Shown here in pieces: positions 44,286 through 52,024 of a stretch of 64,000 nucleotides of DNA (its first letter is position 1; every line of letters starts with the position of its first letter). The notes beneath the pieces are model-generated. The model worked only from the letters and a program-made list of their open reading frames with translations, did no database searches and was not told the DNA's origin. The position numbers were made by a program, and so were the translations under genes. The DNA is from Gemmatimonadota bacterium (GTDB lineage: Bacteria; Gemmatimonadota; Gemmatimonadetes; Gemmatimonadales; Gemmatimonadaceae), in contig JAJPIM010000024.1 in assembly GCA_021324775.1 (NCBI GenBank), positions 62,001-126,000 on the forward strand. Reading direction: 5' to 3'.

Positions 44286-45365
44286 TCAGTCGCCGAATGA
44301 GATTCCAGTCGCCCGCGCGGTCATGACGACGTCGCTGGCGGGATCGACCCGCTTCGGGTGGCGGAGCACCTCTCGGATGGGAACGGTCACGATGTGCGGC
44401 GATTGCAGTGCCACCATGTGGCCCCACCGTTCGTCCGCGACAGCCCGCACCGCAGCCCCGCCGAAGCGAGCGGCGAGTAGGCGGTCGTAGCCCGTCGGCA
44501 TCCCGCCGCGCTGCAGGTGTCCCAGGACGAGGGACCGGGTCTCCTTGCCGGTTCGCTCCTGAATCTCGCGGGCGATGGAGCTCGCGACGCCGCCCAGCCG
44601 CGGCATCTCACCGGGCAGCGATGCCCCGATCCGTGAGGCTGCGCCGCCCGCCGGGAACGCACCCTCGGCCGTGACGATGATCGAGAAATACCGCCCCGCG
44701 CGATCGCGGGCGCGGACTTTTTCGCATACGCGCTCGATGTCGAACGGAATCTCGGGGATCAGGATCACATCGGCGCTGCCGGCCAGCCCGCAGTGGAGCG
44801 CAATGAAGCCGGCGCTTCGGCCCATCACTTCCATCACGATCACCCGGTCGTGGCTCTCGGCCGTCGTATGCAGCTTGTCGATCGCTTCGATCGCGGTGCT
44901 GACGGCGGTGTCGAATCCGAAGGTCGAGATGGTGCCGGCGACGTCGTTGTCGATGGTCTTCGGCACGCCGACGATCCGCATGCCCTGGTCGCACAGTTGC
45001 TGCGCGATAGCCAGCGATCCATCGCCTCCGATCGAGATGATCGCATCGATGCCGCGAGCGCGCGCGTTGGCGATCAGTTCGCCGGACCGATCCACCTCCT
45101 CCACCGTTCCATCCGGGCGGGTGCGGTGGTAGTGGAACGGGTTGCCCCGGTTCGTTGCGCGAAGGATGGTGCCGCCGAGGTGCCCGATGCCGCGCACGGA
45201 ATCGCGGGTGAGTGGCACCACCTCGTCATCGCCCAGGAGCCCCGCGTACCCTTTTCGGATCCCGTACACCTCCCACCCGCGGTCGAGCGACGCGAGCACC
45301 GCCGCCCGAATCACCGCATTGAGACCCGGGGCGTCACCCCCTCCCGTGGATAGTGCGATCCGCAT
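44286..45365 (-). CDS. pfkA: 6-phosphofructokinase
   Basis: The 359-residue kinase phosphorylates fructose 6-phosphate. Start MRIALSTGGGDAPGLNAVIR, the donor site GGDGSL at 113-118, substrate loop GVPKTIDND at 133-141 (catalytic Asp), and EVMGRSAGFIA. Gly in GGDGS is the residue found in ATP-using enzymes, while the Lys of PKTIDND is found in PPi-dependent and plant/trypanosome-type enzymes. The combination predicts ATP use in that clade but is unlike E. coli PfkA (PGTIDND). Ends with TARATGISFGD. Confidence 0.95.
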   Translation of the reverse strand: MRIALSTGGGDAPGLNAVIRAAVLASLDRGWEVYGIRKGYAGLLGDDEVVPLTRDSVRGIGHLGGTILRATNRGNPFHYHRTRPDGTVEEVDRSGELIANARARGIDAIISIGGDGSLAIAQQLCDQGMRIVGVPKTIDNDVAGTISTFGFDTAVSTAIEAIDKLHTTAESHDRVIVMEVMGRSAGFIALHCGLAGSADVILIPEIPFDIERVCEKVRARDRAGRYFSIIVTAEGAFPAGGAASRIGASLPGEMPRLGGVASSIAREIQERTGKETRSLVLGHLQRGGMPTGYDRLLAARFGGAAVRAVADERWGHMVALQSPHIVTVPIREVLRHPKRVDPASDVVMTARATGISFGD

Positions 45366-45439
45366 GGGAAGAAGATAGTGTCACGCGATGCCGCTCACCG
45401 GGCGTGGAAGCTTGGCGGCCGGCGGTTGCGATTGGCGCG

Positions 45440-45673
45440 TTATCGCGCGGGCGCGCGCTGCAGCAATCTCATCACCTCACCCGGCTCCGCGTGCCGTTTG
45501 AGTTTCGATTTCTCGAACACCGGCGCGCCGTCGCGCATGACTTCGAACCGGCCGCCTTTCGACGGGATGAGCGTCACCGTCGCGCCCGGATACGCGGCGC
45601 GGATCTCGGCCATCAAACTGACAGCCCGTGGTTTGTAGTTTCAGACGACGCAGTATTCGATCGTGACGGTCAT
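45440..45673 (-). CDS. SelW/Rdx-family selenoprotein (in-frame TGA = selenocysteine)
   Basis: Reading through the TGA at 45641-45643 gives a 77-residue protein that starts MTVTIEYCVV, has selenocysteine at position 11 (CVVU: Cys8 to Sec11), then NYKPRAVSLMAEIRAAYPGA and GGRFEVMRDGAPVFEKSKLK. This is the thioredoxin-like SelW/SelT/SelH (Rdx) family, whose redox site is CxxU or CxxC at the end of the first strand, followed by NY-P-A. Start ATG 45673 has the ribosome site GGGGA six bases upstream, and the stop is TAA at 45440-45442. The length and frame are otherwise intact and similarity continues on both sides of the TGA, so it is not a pseudogene. Family function: thiol redox, possibly peroxide defence. 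Confidence 0.85.
45610..45638 (-). promoter_or_regulatory. Possible bacterial SECIS hairpin
   Basis: Downstream of the TGA the minus strand folds into a stem of about 10 base pairs (CAAAC with GUUUG at its centre, CUA with UGG outside, AC with GU inside) topped by the loop GGGCU. The loop begins with G, as bacterial SECIS elements do. The distance from the UGA to the loop is about 13 bases, slightly shorter than usual. Confidence 0.4.
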
Positions 45674-45724
45674 CGAAATCCCCGTTTGTAAATCCATGCT
45701 GATCGTGCCCGCCCGGCCTCGGCC

Positions 45725-46888
45725 CTAGGCTGCCGCCACCGTCCCGAAGTCGTACCCCGGCACGGAGATCCGCGGGATCGGCTGGCCAAGCATCCGCTCG
45801 ATCGTTCGGACCATCGCGATCTCGTCGGCGGACATGAAGGTGAACGCGTCACCGGTCTGCGCCGCGCGCCCCGTCCGGCCGATCCGGTGCACGTAATCCT
45901 CGGGCTGCTGCGGCACATCATAGTTGATCACGTGCGAGATGCCGGACACGTCGAGTCCCCGCTGCGCGATATCCGTCGCCACGAGAATGCGGGCTGCCCC
46001 GGACTTGAATGATTCGAGTGCGCGGGTCCGCTGGGACTGCGACTTGTCGGCGTGCAGGGCGATGGCGGCGATGCCGGCCCGATCGAGGTGCCGCACCACG
46101 CGGTCCGCGCCGTGCTTGGTCCGCGTGAAGATGAGGACCGAGTCCATCTGGTCGTTGCGAAGCAGCTCGATCAGCAATGCGCTTTTCCGTTCGCGAGGGA
46201 CCGGATAGACCGCATGCGTCACCGTGCTCGCCGCCTCGGATCGCCGCCCAACCTGCACGACGACGGGCTTGCGAAGGTACTTGCGGGAGAGCGCCTCGAC
46301 TTCGGCCGGCATCGTGGCGCTGAAGAGCAGCGTCTGGCGGTAGCGCGGCAATTGCTCCACGATCCGGTTGAGCTGCGGCGCGAACCCCATGTCGAGCATG
46401 CGGTCGGCTTCGTCGAGCACCAGGAACTCGAGTGCGTCAAAGCAGACGTTCTGCCGCTCGAGGTGGTCGAGCAGTCGCCCGGGCGTCGCCACGACGACAT
46501 CCACACCAGCTCGCAGCGCCCGTTCCTGCGGCTCGATCGGAACGCCGCCGTAGACGGGGATCACGGACACGGCCGCGTGCCTGGCGTATTTCACGAAGCT
46601 GGCCTCGACCTGAGCCGCCAACTCCCGCGTCGGCGTCAGGACCAGCACTCGCGTTCGCCTCGGGCCCCCGAGGAGGCGCTGTACGATCGGGAGGGTAAAG
46701 GCGGCGGTTTTGCCGGTGCCGGTCTGTGCCAGCCCGATGATGTCGCGCCCTTGAAGCACCCGGGGAATGGCGTCCCGCTGAATGGGCGTGGGCTCGGTGT
46801 ATCCTGCGTCCTGCACTGCGGCCAGGAGCTCGGGCACGAGGCCCAGCTCGCCGAACGTGGTCACACGGTCTTCTATTTCGGGATCCAT
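45725..46888 (-). CDS. DEAD-box RNA helicase (RhlE-like)
   Basis: The 387-residue protein starts at ATG 46888 (MDPEIEDRVTTF), which begins just before the Q-motif region TEPTPIQRDAIPRVLQGRDI. Helicase motifs: AQTGTGKT (I), PTRELA (Ia), TPGR (Ib), VLDEADRMLDMGF (II, DEAD), FSATMP (III), ATDIAQRGLDVSGISHVINY and HRIGRTGR (VI). Domains are the two RecA-like folds only, with no C-terminal extension, as in short RhlE-type proteins. Likely in RNA remodelling, ribosome assembly or mRNA decay. Confidence 0.95.
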   Translation of the reverse strand: MDPEIEDRVTTFGELGLVPELLAAVQDAGYTEPTPIQRDAIPRVLQGRDIIGLAQTGTGKTAAFTLPIVQRLLGGPRRTRVLVLTPTRELAAQVEASFVKYARHAAVSVIPVYGGVPIEPQERALRAGVDVVVATPGRLLDHLERQNVCFDALEFLVLDEADRMLDMGFAPQLNRIVEQLPRYRQTLLFSATMPAEVEALSRKYLRKPVVVQVGRRSEAASTVTHAVYPVPRERKSALLIELLRNDQMDSVLIFTRTKHGADRVVRHLDRAGIAAIALHADKSQSQRTRALESFKSGAARILVATDIAQRGLDVSGISHVINYDVPQQPEDYVHRIGRTGRAAQTGDAFTFMSADEIAMVRTIERMLGQPIPRISVPGYDFGTVAAA

Positions 46889-47057
46889 GACGCTGTGAAA
46901 TTGGCAGCCTGCAAAGGTGAGCCAATGTCCACGTGCGACAGGAATCGGCCCTACGGGCAACGGGTCGCCGATTGCGGCGCCCGGGCGTTCACCCGTTCAC
47001 GAATTGTAACCCCTTGTCCCGCTTTGCGCTACGCGGAGGCGCTTTGCGCTGCGAACG

Positions 47058-48290
47058 TCAGACCAGATCGATCTGCCGTCCGGCCGCACGGGCGATGATG
47101 CCGATGCGCAGGGTTACGTCCGCCCAGCGCTCGTCCCCCGCACTACTGTGCTCGAGCGGGAACATCGGCCACACGAACGGGCTCGTTGAGCGCGGCATCG
47201 CCATGCCTTTGTGCGGGTGCCAGACACCGGTGCGATCGCAATCGTCCGCGAAGCGGTCCAGCATCTTGGTCCAGTTCTCGTTGCGGCGCAAAAAGCCGAG
47301 TCGTGCCATGAGCTCGAGCCACATCAGTGCCGCCGGGACATCGGCTTCGACCGCGTTCCGGTGCGGGAGCATGTCGCCGAGCACGAAATGGGGCTGGAGC
47401 GTGATCGTTCCGCCCACGAGCTGTGCGGACTCCTGTCGCGGCAGCGGCTGCGTCAGAAACGTATAGAGCCGCTCGATGTGCTCGTGGTATTCGCTCCGGA
47501 AGAAGGGCATGTGCGCCAGCATCGTGAGCGCGTTCACCGTCGGCGGCGCAGCTTCAGGCGCCAGCACCTGCCGATTCCCCACTCGTATCCACGGCTTTTG
47601 CGCCAGCGGAGACTTGAGGTACGCGTTGATGCGGTCGAGAATCCGGCGCGCGGCGCCGCGCAGACGAGGGTCGCCCTCGTATCCGGCCTGTGCCAGCGTG
47701 GCAGCGGCAGCTTCCCGAAGAATCGCCCGGCCGCGTCGCGTTGCGTCCTCGTCCGGCTTCCCCTTCCCGGGTGTGAACTCGAAGAGGTACGCCGGATCGT
47801 CGTCTTCGGCCAACAGCCGGAATAGCAGCCGGCGCACCCGCGCCAGAGGCGGTGATTCGCGGTCCCACCCGTATTCGAGAAGCCGCCGCACCGCTGGGAC
47901 GGTACCGACACCCTCGAAATGCTCCGCGCGGGCCGACGGGATCCCCAACATCGTTCGGCCCCACCGCCCGTCCGCCTGCTGGGTCATGGCCAGCTGGACG
48001 GCCGGCGCATACGCATAGGCCAACTCGCCGGCATGCGGCGAGTTGATCTTGGCGACCTCGGCAATTGCCCTGTACTGTAGCGGGGGCGCCGCGTGTGTCA
48101 GCAGCCACTCCAGCGCAAACCGAACCGGCATCGCCGGCGGGGGCGGTGGAGGGGGTGCGCTCGGCGGCGGGAGCACGGGAGCCGTTATCGGCGCGCTGGC
48201 GGATCCCGGCGCGGGCGCACTGGCGGTCGGGATTCCGATCGGGATTCCCGGTGGAATTGGAGGAGGAGCGGTCACGCGTAACGTTAGCAT
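47058..48290 (-). CDS. Unknown protein with proline-rich N-terminus and helical repeat body
   Basis: The 410-residue protein starts at ATG 48290 (MLTLRVTAPPPIPPG); the frame is open upstream, but that part is not protein-like. The first 55 residues are a Pro/Ala/Ile low-complexity segment (PPPSAPPPPPPPA). The remainder is helical, with LEWLLTHAAPPLQYRAIAEV, GRWGRTMLGIPSA, VRRLLEYGWDRES and PPLARVRRLLFRLL. Repeated paired helices with Trp and Gly suggest an alpha/alpha-toroid (prenyltransferase/terpenoid-cyclase-like) fold, but no QW or DDxxD motif is seen. No signal peptide. I do not assign a function. Confidence 0.6.
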   Translation of the reverse strand: MLTLRVTAPPPIPPGIPIGIPTASAPAPGSASAPITAPVLPPPSAPPPPPPPAMPVRFALEWLLTHAAPPLQYRAIAEVAKINSPHAGELAYAYAPAVQLAMTQQADGRWGRTMLGIPSARAEHFEGVGTVPAVRRLLEYGWDRESPPLARVRRLLFRLLAEDDDPAYLFEFTPGKGKPDEDATRRGRAILREAAAATLAQAGYEGDPRLRGAARRILDRINAYLKSPLAQKPWIRVGNRQVLAPEAAPPTVNALTMLAHMPFFRSEYHEHIERLYTFLTQPLPRQESAQLVGGTITLQPHFVLGDMLPHRNAVEADVPAALMWLELMARLGFLRRNENWTKMLDRFADDCDRTGVWHPHKGMAMPRSTSPFVWPMFPLEHSSAGDERWADVTLRIGIIARAAGRQIDLV

Positions 48291-48434
48291 ATTTTTCAGC
48301 CGCCCGGCAGGGCTTTGAGGCCCGCTGCACGCTGCCGGCACCACGCCGCCGCCCGCGCGCGCATCGCTCGGATGTGATGGTTGCGGCTCGCAGTCCGGCC
48401 ACTTGCCGTGCATGCCGTCAGCCAGGAGTCGCCC

Positions 48435-49274
48435 GTGCGCGGTGAGTTCGTCGATCTCGGGGAGAACCGCCTCTATTACTACGCCGCGGGCACCAGGGGC
48501 GCCGGAGGGCCCGTCCTGCTGCTGCACGGATTCCCCGCATCCTCGTTTCTGTGGTCCGCTGTCGTCCCGCGTCTGCCGGCGGGCCATCGGGTCATCGTCC
48601 CGGACTTACTGGGATTCGGGCGTAGCGAGCTGCCGCGACGCGGCCATACGAGCGCCGACCTCACCGTCGCCGGCCACGCGCATCGCGTGACGCAGTTGCT
48701 CGATGTGCTCAACGTCGGAGAGGCCTGCATCGTCGGTCACGGCTTCAGTGCGGCGGTGGCACTCGCCATCGCCATCGGGCAACCCAACCGGGTGACGCGG
48801 CTCTGCCTCGTGAACGCCGTGACCGCGGCGAGCTGGCCCGCTCGCGAGGTGCGGTTGGCACGCGCGGTCATCGCCTGCGCGCCGGTCCTTCCACCGGGAC
48901 AGATGATGCGGCTGGCGCGCCGCGCTCTCCGCCGGGGGTTCGCGAATCCCGCCCAACTCGCACATTCCGCTGACCACTACCTGAGGGCTTTTCGATCGCC
49001 GGGGGGCCGGTCGCTCCTGCTCGCTCACCTCCGCGCGCTCACCCGGCCACCGGCGCCGATTTCGCCCAGCCTTCTACCCGCGGTGCCGACAAGCATCATC
49101 TGGGGCGACCGCGACCGGCTGCTCACCGTCGCCTCGGGGCACGCTCTCCGGATGCTCATCCCACAGGCGACGTTCGACGTCGTGACTGGCGGTCACTACA
49201 CCCCCGAGGAGTCACCGGCGCAGGTGGCGACGATCGTCAGCCACCTGCTGTCCGCGGCGCCGGTCAGGACGTGA
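48435..49274 (+). CDS. Alpha/beta-hydrolase fold protein lacking the catalytic nucleophile
   Basis: The 279-residue protein starts at GTG 48435, six bases after AGGAG. The fold is clear: LLLHGFPASSFLWSAVVPRL (oxyanion loop), RVIVPDLLGFGRSELP, acid WGDRDRLL and His GGHYTPEE. The nucleophile elbow, normally G-x-Ser/Asp-x-G, reads GHGFS at 101-105 (VGHGFSAAVALAIA), so the nucleophile position is Gly103. A Ser two residues later is not at the elbow. It most resembles haloalkane-dehalogenase/epoxide-hydrolase relatives (GHDxG). It may be non-catalytic, or use an altered site. Confidence 0.85.
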   Translation: MRGEFVDLGENRLYYYAAGTRGAGGPVLLLHGFPASSFLWSAVVPRLPAGHRVIVPDLLGFGRSELPRRGHTSADLTVAGHAHRVTQLLDVLNVGEACIVGHGFSAAVALAIAIGQPNRVTRLCLVNAVTAASWPAREVRLARAVIACAPVLPPGQMMRLARRALRRGFANPAQLAHSADHYLRAFRSPGGRSLLLAHLRALTRPPAPISPSLLPAVPTSIIWGDRDRLLTVASGHALRMLIPQATFDVVTGGHYTPEESPAQVATIVSHLLSAAPVRT

Positions 49275-49581
49275 GCGACTCCAGCCGGGACTCCAGCTCT
49301 GACGCCATGCTGGGGTGGCCAAAGCGATGCGCCGCGGCAATGCCCGATTGCAACGCCTGCCGCGCGTCGGTGAGACGCCCGAGCTCCACGAGCGCCTCGG
49401 CGTAGCGGCCCCACCCGTTGCCCTCGTCGTCGTACGCGCCCAGATACACCACGTAGTGGTCCGCCGCCTCCTGGTACGACCCCTCCTTCATCGCTTCGTT
49501 GGCGAGACCGTATTGCGCCAGCGCATTGGCCGGATTCTTAGCCACCATCTGGCGAAAAGCATCAAGTCGTGATGGACTCAT
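49264..49581 (-). CDS. TPR-like helical protein
   Basis: The 105-residue protein has tetratricopeptide-type helices: PANALAQYGLANEAMKEGSY, QEAADHYVVYLGAYDDEGNG and WGRYAEALVELGRLTDARQA. Such modules mediate protein contacts. Its ATG overlaps the stop of the DUF4015 gene by four bases (ATGA), making it the last gene of the kinase operon. Its 3' end overlaps the convergent hydrolase gene by 11 bases. Confidence 0.8.
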   Translation of the reverse strand: MSPSRLDAFRQMVAKNPANALAQYGLANEAMKEGSYQEAADHYVVYLGAYDDEGNGWGRYAEALVELGRLTDARQALQSGIAAAHRFGHPSMASELESRLESLTS

Positions 49582-50795
49582 GGCGTATGCGGGCTCGGGG
49601 AACGCGGGGCTAACTCATCGGCCCCGTAGCGGCTTCCTGGGTTCCACAGCAGCCAGCTCATGATTCCATTGTCGTAGCCGGCCTGAATCTGCGCCCGCAC
49701 CTGCGCGGCACCGTAGTGCGGCGGCCCGAGCGTGAAGTCCTGGTACCACGGACGGATCGTGGCGGCGCCCGTGAGCTTGGCACTGCGGCGCTTCGCATCC
49801 TTGAGCGTGTGGTCGATGACGGCGTATGGATGCGCGTTCGGATCGGCGAGATCGTACGTCCCCTTCGCGTAGTGCGAGGGATAGCTCATGGGCAACACGA
49901 CGTCGACCTGATCGGCGAACATCTCCCACCGCTGCCCGATTCCCATATCGGTGGTGTCCGAAGCCGTGAGGCCGAACACATCCGCCGTCACCGGGACGTG
50001 GAGCGGAGCGAGCGCCGCACGCGTGAACGCAAGCTGGTCGTGAATGACCTCAGCGCGCTTCCGTCCGTTGGCGAGCGGGAACGTCGCCTCGGTGACCAGC
50101 CGCTTATCGTCCGGGAAGCGCACGTAATCGAGCTGCACTTCGCTGAAGCCGAGCGAGACCGCCTCCCGGGCAAGATCGGCCGCGTACTGCCATACGGCGC
50201 GTTGATTGGCGTCGAGCCAGGGCCTCCCTTGCCGGTCATGCCACGGTCTGCTCGGGTCCGCGCGCAGCCGGATCGCCCAATCAGGCCGGCGGGTGGCGAG
50301 CAACGGATCTTTGGCCACGACGATTCGCGCGATCGGATAGATCCCGTGCACTCGCATCGTGTCGAGCAATGCGCGGATACGTGCGCCGGTGAGCGGTCCC
50401 ACGGTGTCCGCGCCGATCTCGTGGGCGAGCGGGACGCGAGAACGGTACAGCACGAGGCCGCGGTCATCCTTCACGTCGATCACGAGCGCGTTGACTTCCG
50501 TAGTCCTCGCCACGCGGATGAGTTGCCACACTTTCGTGCCGGTCGCGGCCCACCGGTTCACGTACAAGCCTCGAACCACAGCAGGGGTCTTCATCAGCGG
50601 GGCGGGGGGATGATCGACGGAATCGGGCGCGAGGGCGTTGTCCGCGACACCGCGCGGCACGGGCTTCGCTCCGGAGCTGGCGCCCTGCGCACGAGCCGCG
50701 TTCGCGCCACCCCCCAACACCAGGCCGCTCCATACGATCCCGATCGCCGGCAGCATCCGGACGCCACGCCGCGAGATCATTCGCCGCGAGATCAT
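49578..50795 (-). CDS. Putative glycoside hydrolase, DUF4015/GHL type
   Basis: The 405-residue protein starts at ATG 50795 (ATGA overlap with the upstream gene); later ATGs at 50780 and 50756 are possible because a 15-base tandem repeat makes MISRRMISRR. A signal-like hydrophobic run follows (LPAIGIVWSGLVLGGGANA). The DUF4015 TIM-barrel hydrolase domain has VRGLYVNRWAATG, ALVIDVKDDRG, LGFSEVQLDYVRFPDDKRL, VTADVFGLTASD and VLPMSYPSHYA. Conserved Asp residues in VIDVKDD and QLDYVRFP are catalytic candidates. Predicted to act on extracellular or envelope polysaccharide; the substrate is unknown. Confidence 0.85.
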   Translation of the reverse strand: MISRRMISRRGVRMLPAIGIVWSGLVLGGGANAARAQGASSGAKPVPRGVADNALAPDSVDHPPAPLMKTPAVVRGLYVNRWAATGTKVWQLIRVARTTEVNALVIDVKDDRGLVLYRSRVPLAHEIGADTVGPLTGARIRALLDTMRVHGIYPIARIVVAKDPLLATRRPDWAIRLRADPSRPWHDRQGRPWLDANQRAVWQYAADLAREAVSLGFSEVQLDYVRFPDDKRLVTEATFPLANGRKRAEVIHDQLAFTRAALAPLHVPVTADVFGLTASDTTDMGIGQRWEMFADQVDVVLPMSYPSHYAKGTYDLADPNAHPYAVIDHTLKDAKRRSAKLTGAATIRPWYQDFTLGPPHYGAAQVRAQIQAGYDNGIMSWLLWNPGSRYGADELAPRSPSPHTP

Positions 50796-50807
50796 TCGCC
50801 GCGAGAT
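50767..50807. repeat. 15-base tandem repeat at a gene junction
   Basis: Two exact units CGCCGCGAGATCATT plus a partial third unit span the stop/start overlap of two minus-strand genes and add ISRRM repeats to the N-terminus of the DUF4015 protein. Confidence 0.9.
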
Positions 50808-52000
50808 GAGTCGGGGCGCAGACGGAGTGCGCCCCACAGGAGCGGCAACGTCGACAGACTCACGCCGCGATAGGCGGGATCGAATCCGAACAGCACCACC
50901 CGTCCCTTCCCCTGCGGGATGTCGGTGATGGCGGGCCGTCCGTCATACGCGCGCGCCACCTCCGGCGAACCCATCGCGATGTCGCTGGCGTCATAGCGCG
51001 CCACAACTCGCGCGTGGACCGTATCGGGGGCGAAGACCGTGGCCGGGCCGCCCGCCACCCACGCCACGGCATGCGCGACCATGTCCGCGGCGACTGTGCT
51101 CCCGCGATCGATGCCGACGCGGACGAGCGCACTGTCGCCGTCCGTGGCCGCGATGTCGTCGAAACGTCCCGGCAGCCGCAACGTCCGAATCGCCCACTGC
51201 GCACCACTCCCCACCGCCACGATCGTCCCGCCCGCATCGAGAAAGGCGCGAAGCCCCGACCCATCAAGCGTCGCGAATGCCGCGGCCCCGCCGTCCGGCA
51301 GCAGCACGACATCGTATCGTTGTCGCAACGCGCCGCCGGCCAGGAGCGCGCCGGCGGCAAGCGGCGCATAGCGCACACCGTACCGATCGAGCGTGGACCG
51401 CGTCCACGCCATCGGACGCCCGACGCCGGCCGGAACGTAGACGCCGACGACCCGGCGCGCGGAATCTCCGAGACCGGCCGGCGTACCATATCGAGGCGCC
51501 CGCGGCACCACCGGCGGCGTCACCGGAATCGGAAAGGAATCCCGGACTGCGGCGACACCCACGCCCAGCAGCGCGGGGAGCGCGGGCGTCACAGTATCGG
51601 CACCTGTCCGCACGGGGGTGCTGCGAGGCCCGCTCGCCGTATCAGGACGCGATGCGAGCACCGCCGCCGCGTCCGCGTGTGGCTGCGACGCCAGTACGAT
51701 GTATGCGCCGGCGGAGTAGCGCACGCGACCCGACGCGAACGGGACCAGCGCCCGCCGGACCTCAATGCCGCGATCGTGGAGCACGCCAAGCAGTGTCAGA
51801 AGCGCGGTCTGATCGGGCTGCTGTTGGGGGATGATGTACGCGATCACTTCCCCTGCCTCGTGCCGCGCGGCACATGGTATCTGGGGACCACCCGCCCCGG
51901 CGGCGACGACAAGCGGCACGAGCGCAAGCGGCACGAGCGCAAGCCGCACGCGCACGGTGCCAGCCACGCCCCGCTTCGCCAGAGAGTTCACGCGCGACAT
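50792..52000 (-). CDS. Stand-alone C-terminal module of an M14-like peptidase
   Basis: The 402-residue protein has a signal-like N-terminus (RVRLALVPLALVPLVVAAGA). The mature part has AYIIPQQQPDQTALLTLLGV, SAGAYIVLASQP, VVGVYVPAGVGRPMAW, DVVLLPDGG, GSGLRAFLDAGGTIVAVGSG AQW (split) and PQGKGRVVLFGFDPAYRGVS. This matches, from my knowledge of the family, the C-terminal half of large Gemmatimonadota M14 carboxypeptidases, where a class-I-glutamine-amidotransferase-like fold follows the zinc peptidase. Here the HxxE...H zinc-peptidase domain is absent. It is in the kinase operon, 24 bases after the kinase. Role unknown; could be ligand-binding. Confidence 0.7.
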   Translation of the reverse strand: MSRVNSLAKRGVAGTVRVRLALVPLALVPLVVAAGAGGPQIPCAARHEAGEVIAYIIPQQQPDQTALLTLLGVLHDRGIEVRRALVPFASGRVRYSAGAYIVLASQPHADAAAVLASRPDTASGPRSTPVRTGADTVTPALPALLGVGVAAVRDSFPIPVTPPVVPRAPRYGTPAGLGDSARRVVGVYVPAGVGRPMAWTRSTLDRYGVRYAPLAAGALLAGGALRQRYDVVLLPDGGAAAFATLDGSGLRAFLDAGGTIVAVGSGAQWAIRTLRLPGRFDDIAATDGDSALVRVGIDRGSTVAADMVAHAVAWVAGGPATVFAPDTVHARVVARYDASDIAMGSPEVARAYDGRPAITDIPQGKGRVVLFGFDPAYRGVSLSTLPLLWGALRLRPDSSRGE

Positions 52001-52024
52001 GTCGGAAAGCCGCGACCGCGCCGC

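Noticed and set aside
45366-45724. Intergenic remnant or pseudogene between pfkA and the DEAD-box gene
   Set aside because: Apart from one TGA at the redox position the frame is intact with start, ribosome site and normal length, so it is read as a selenoprotein.
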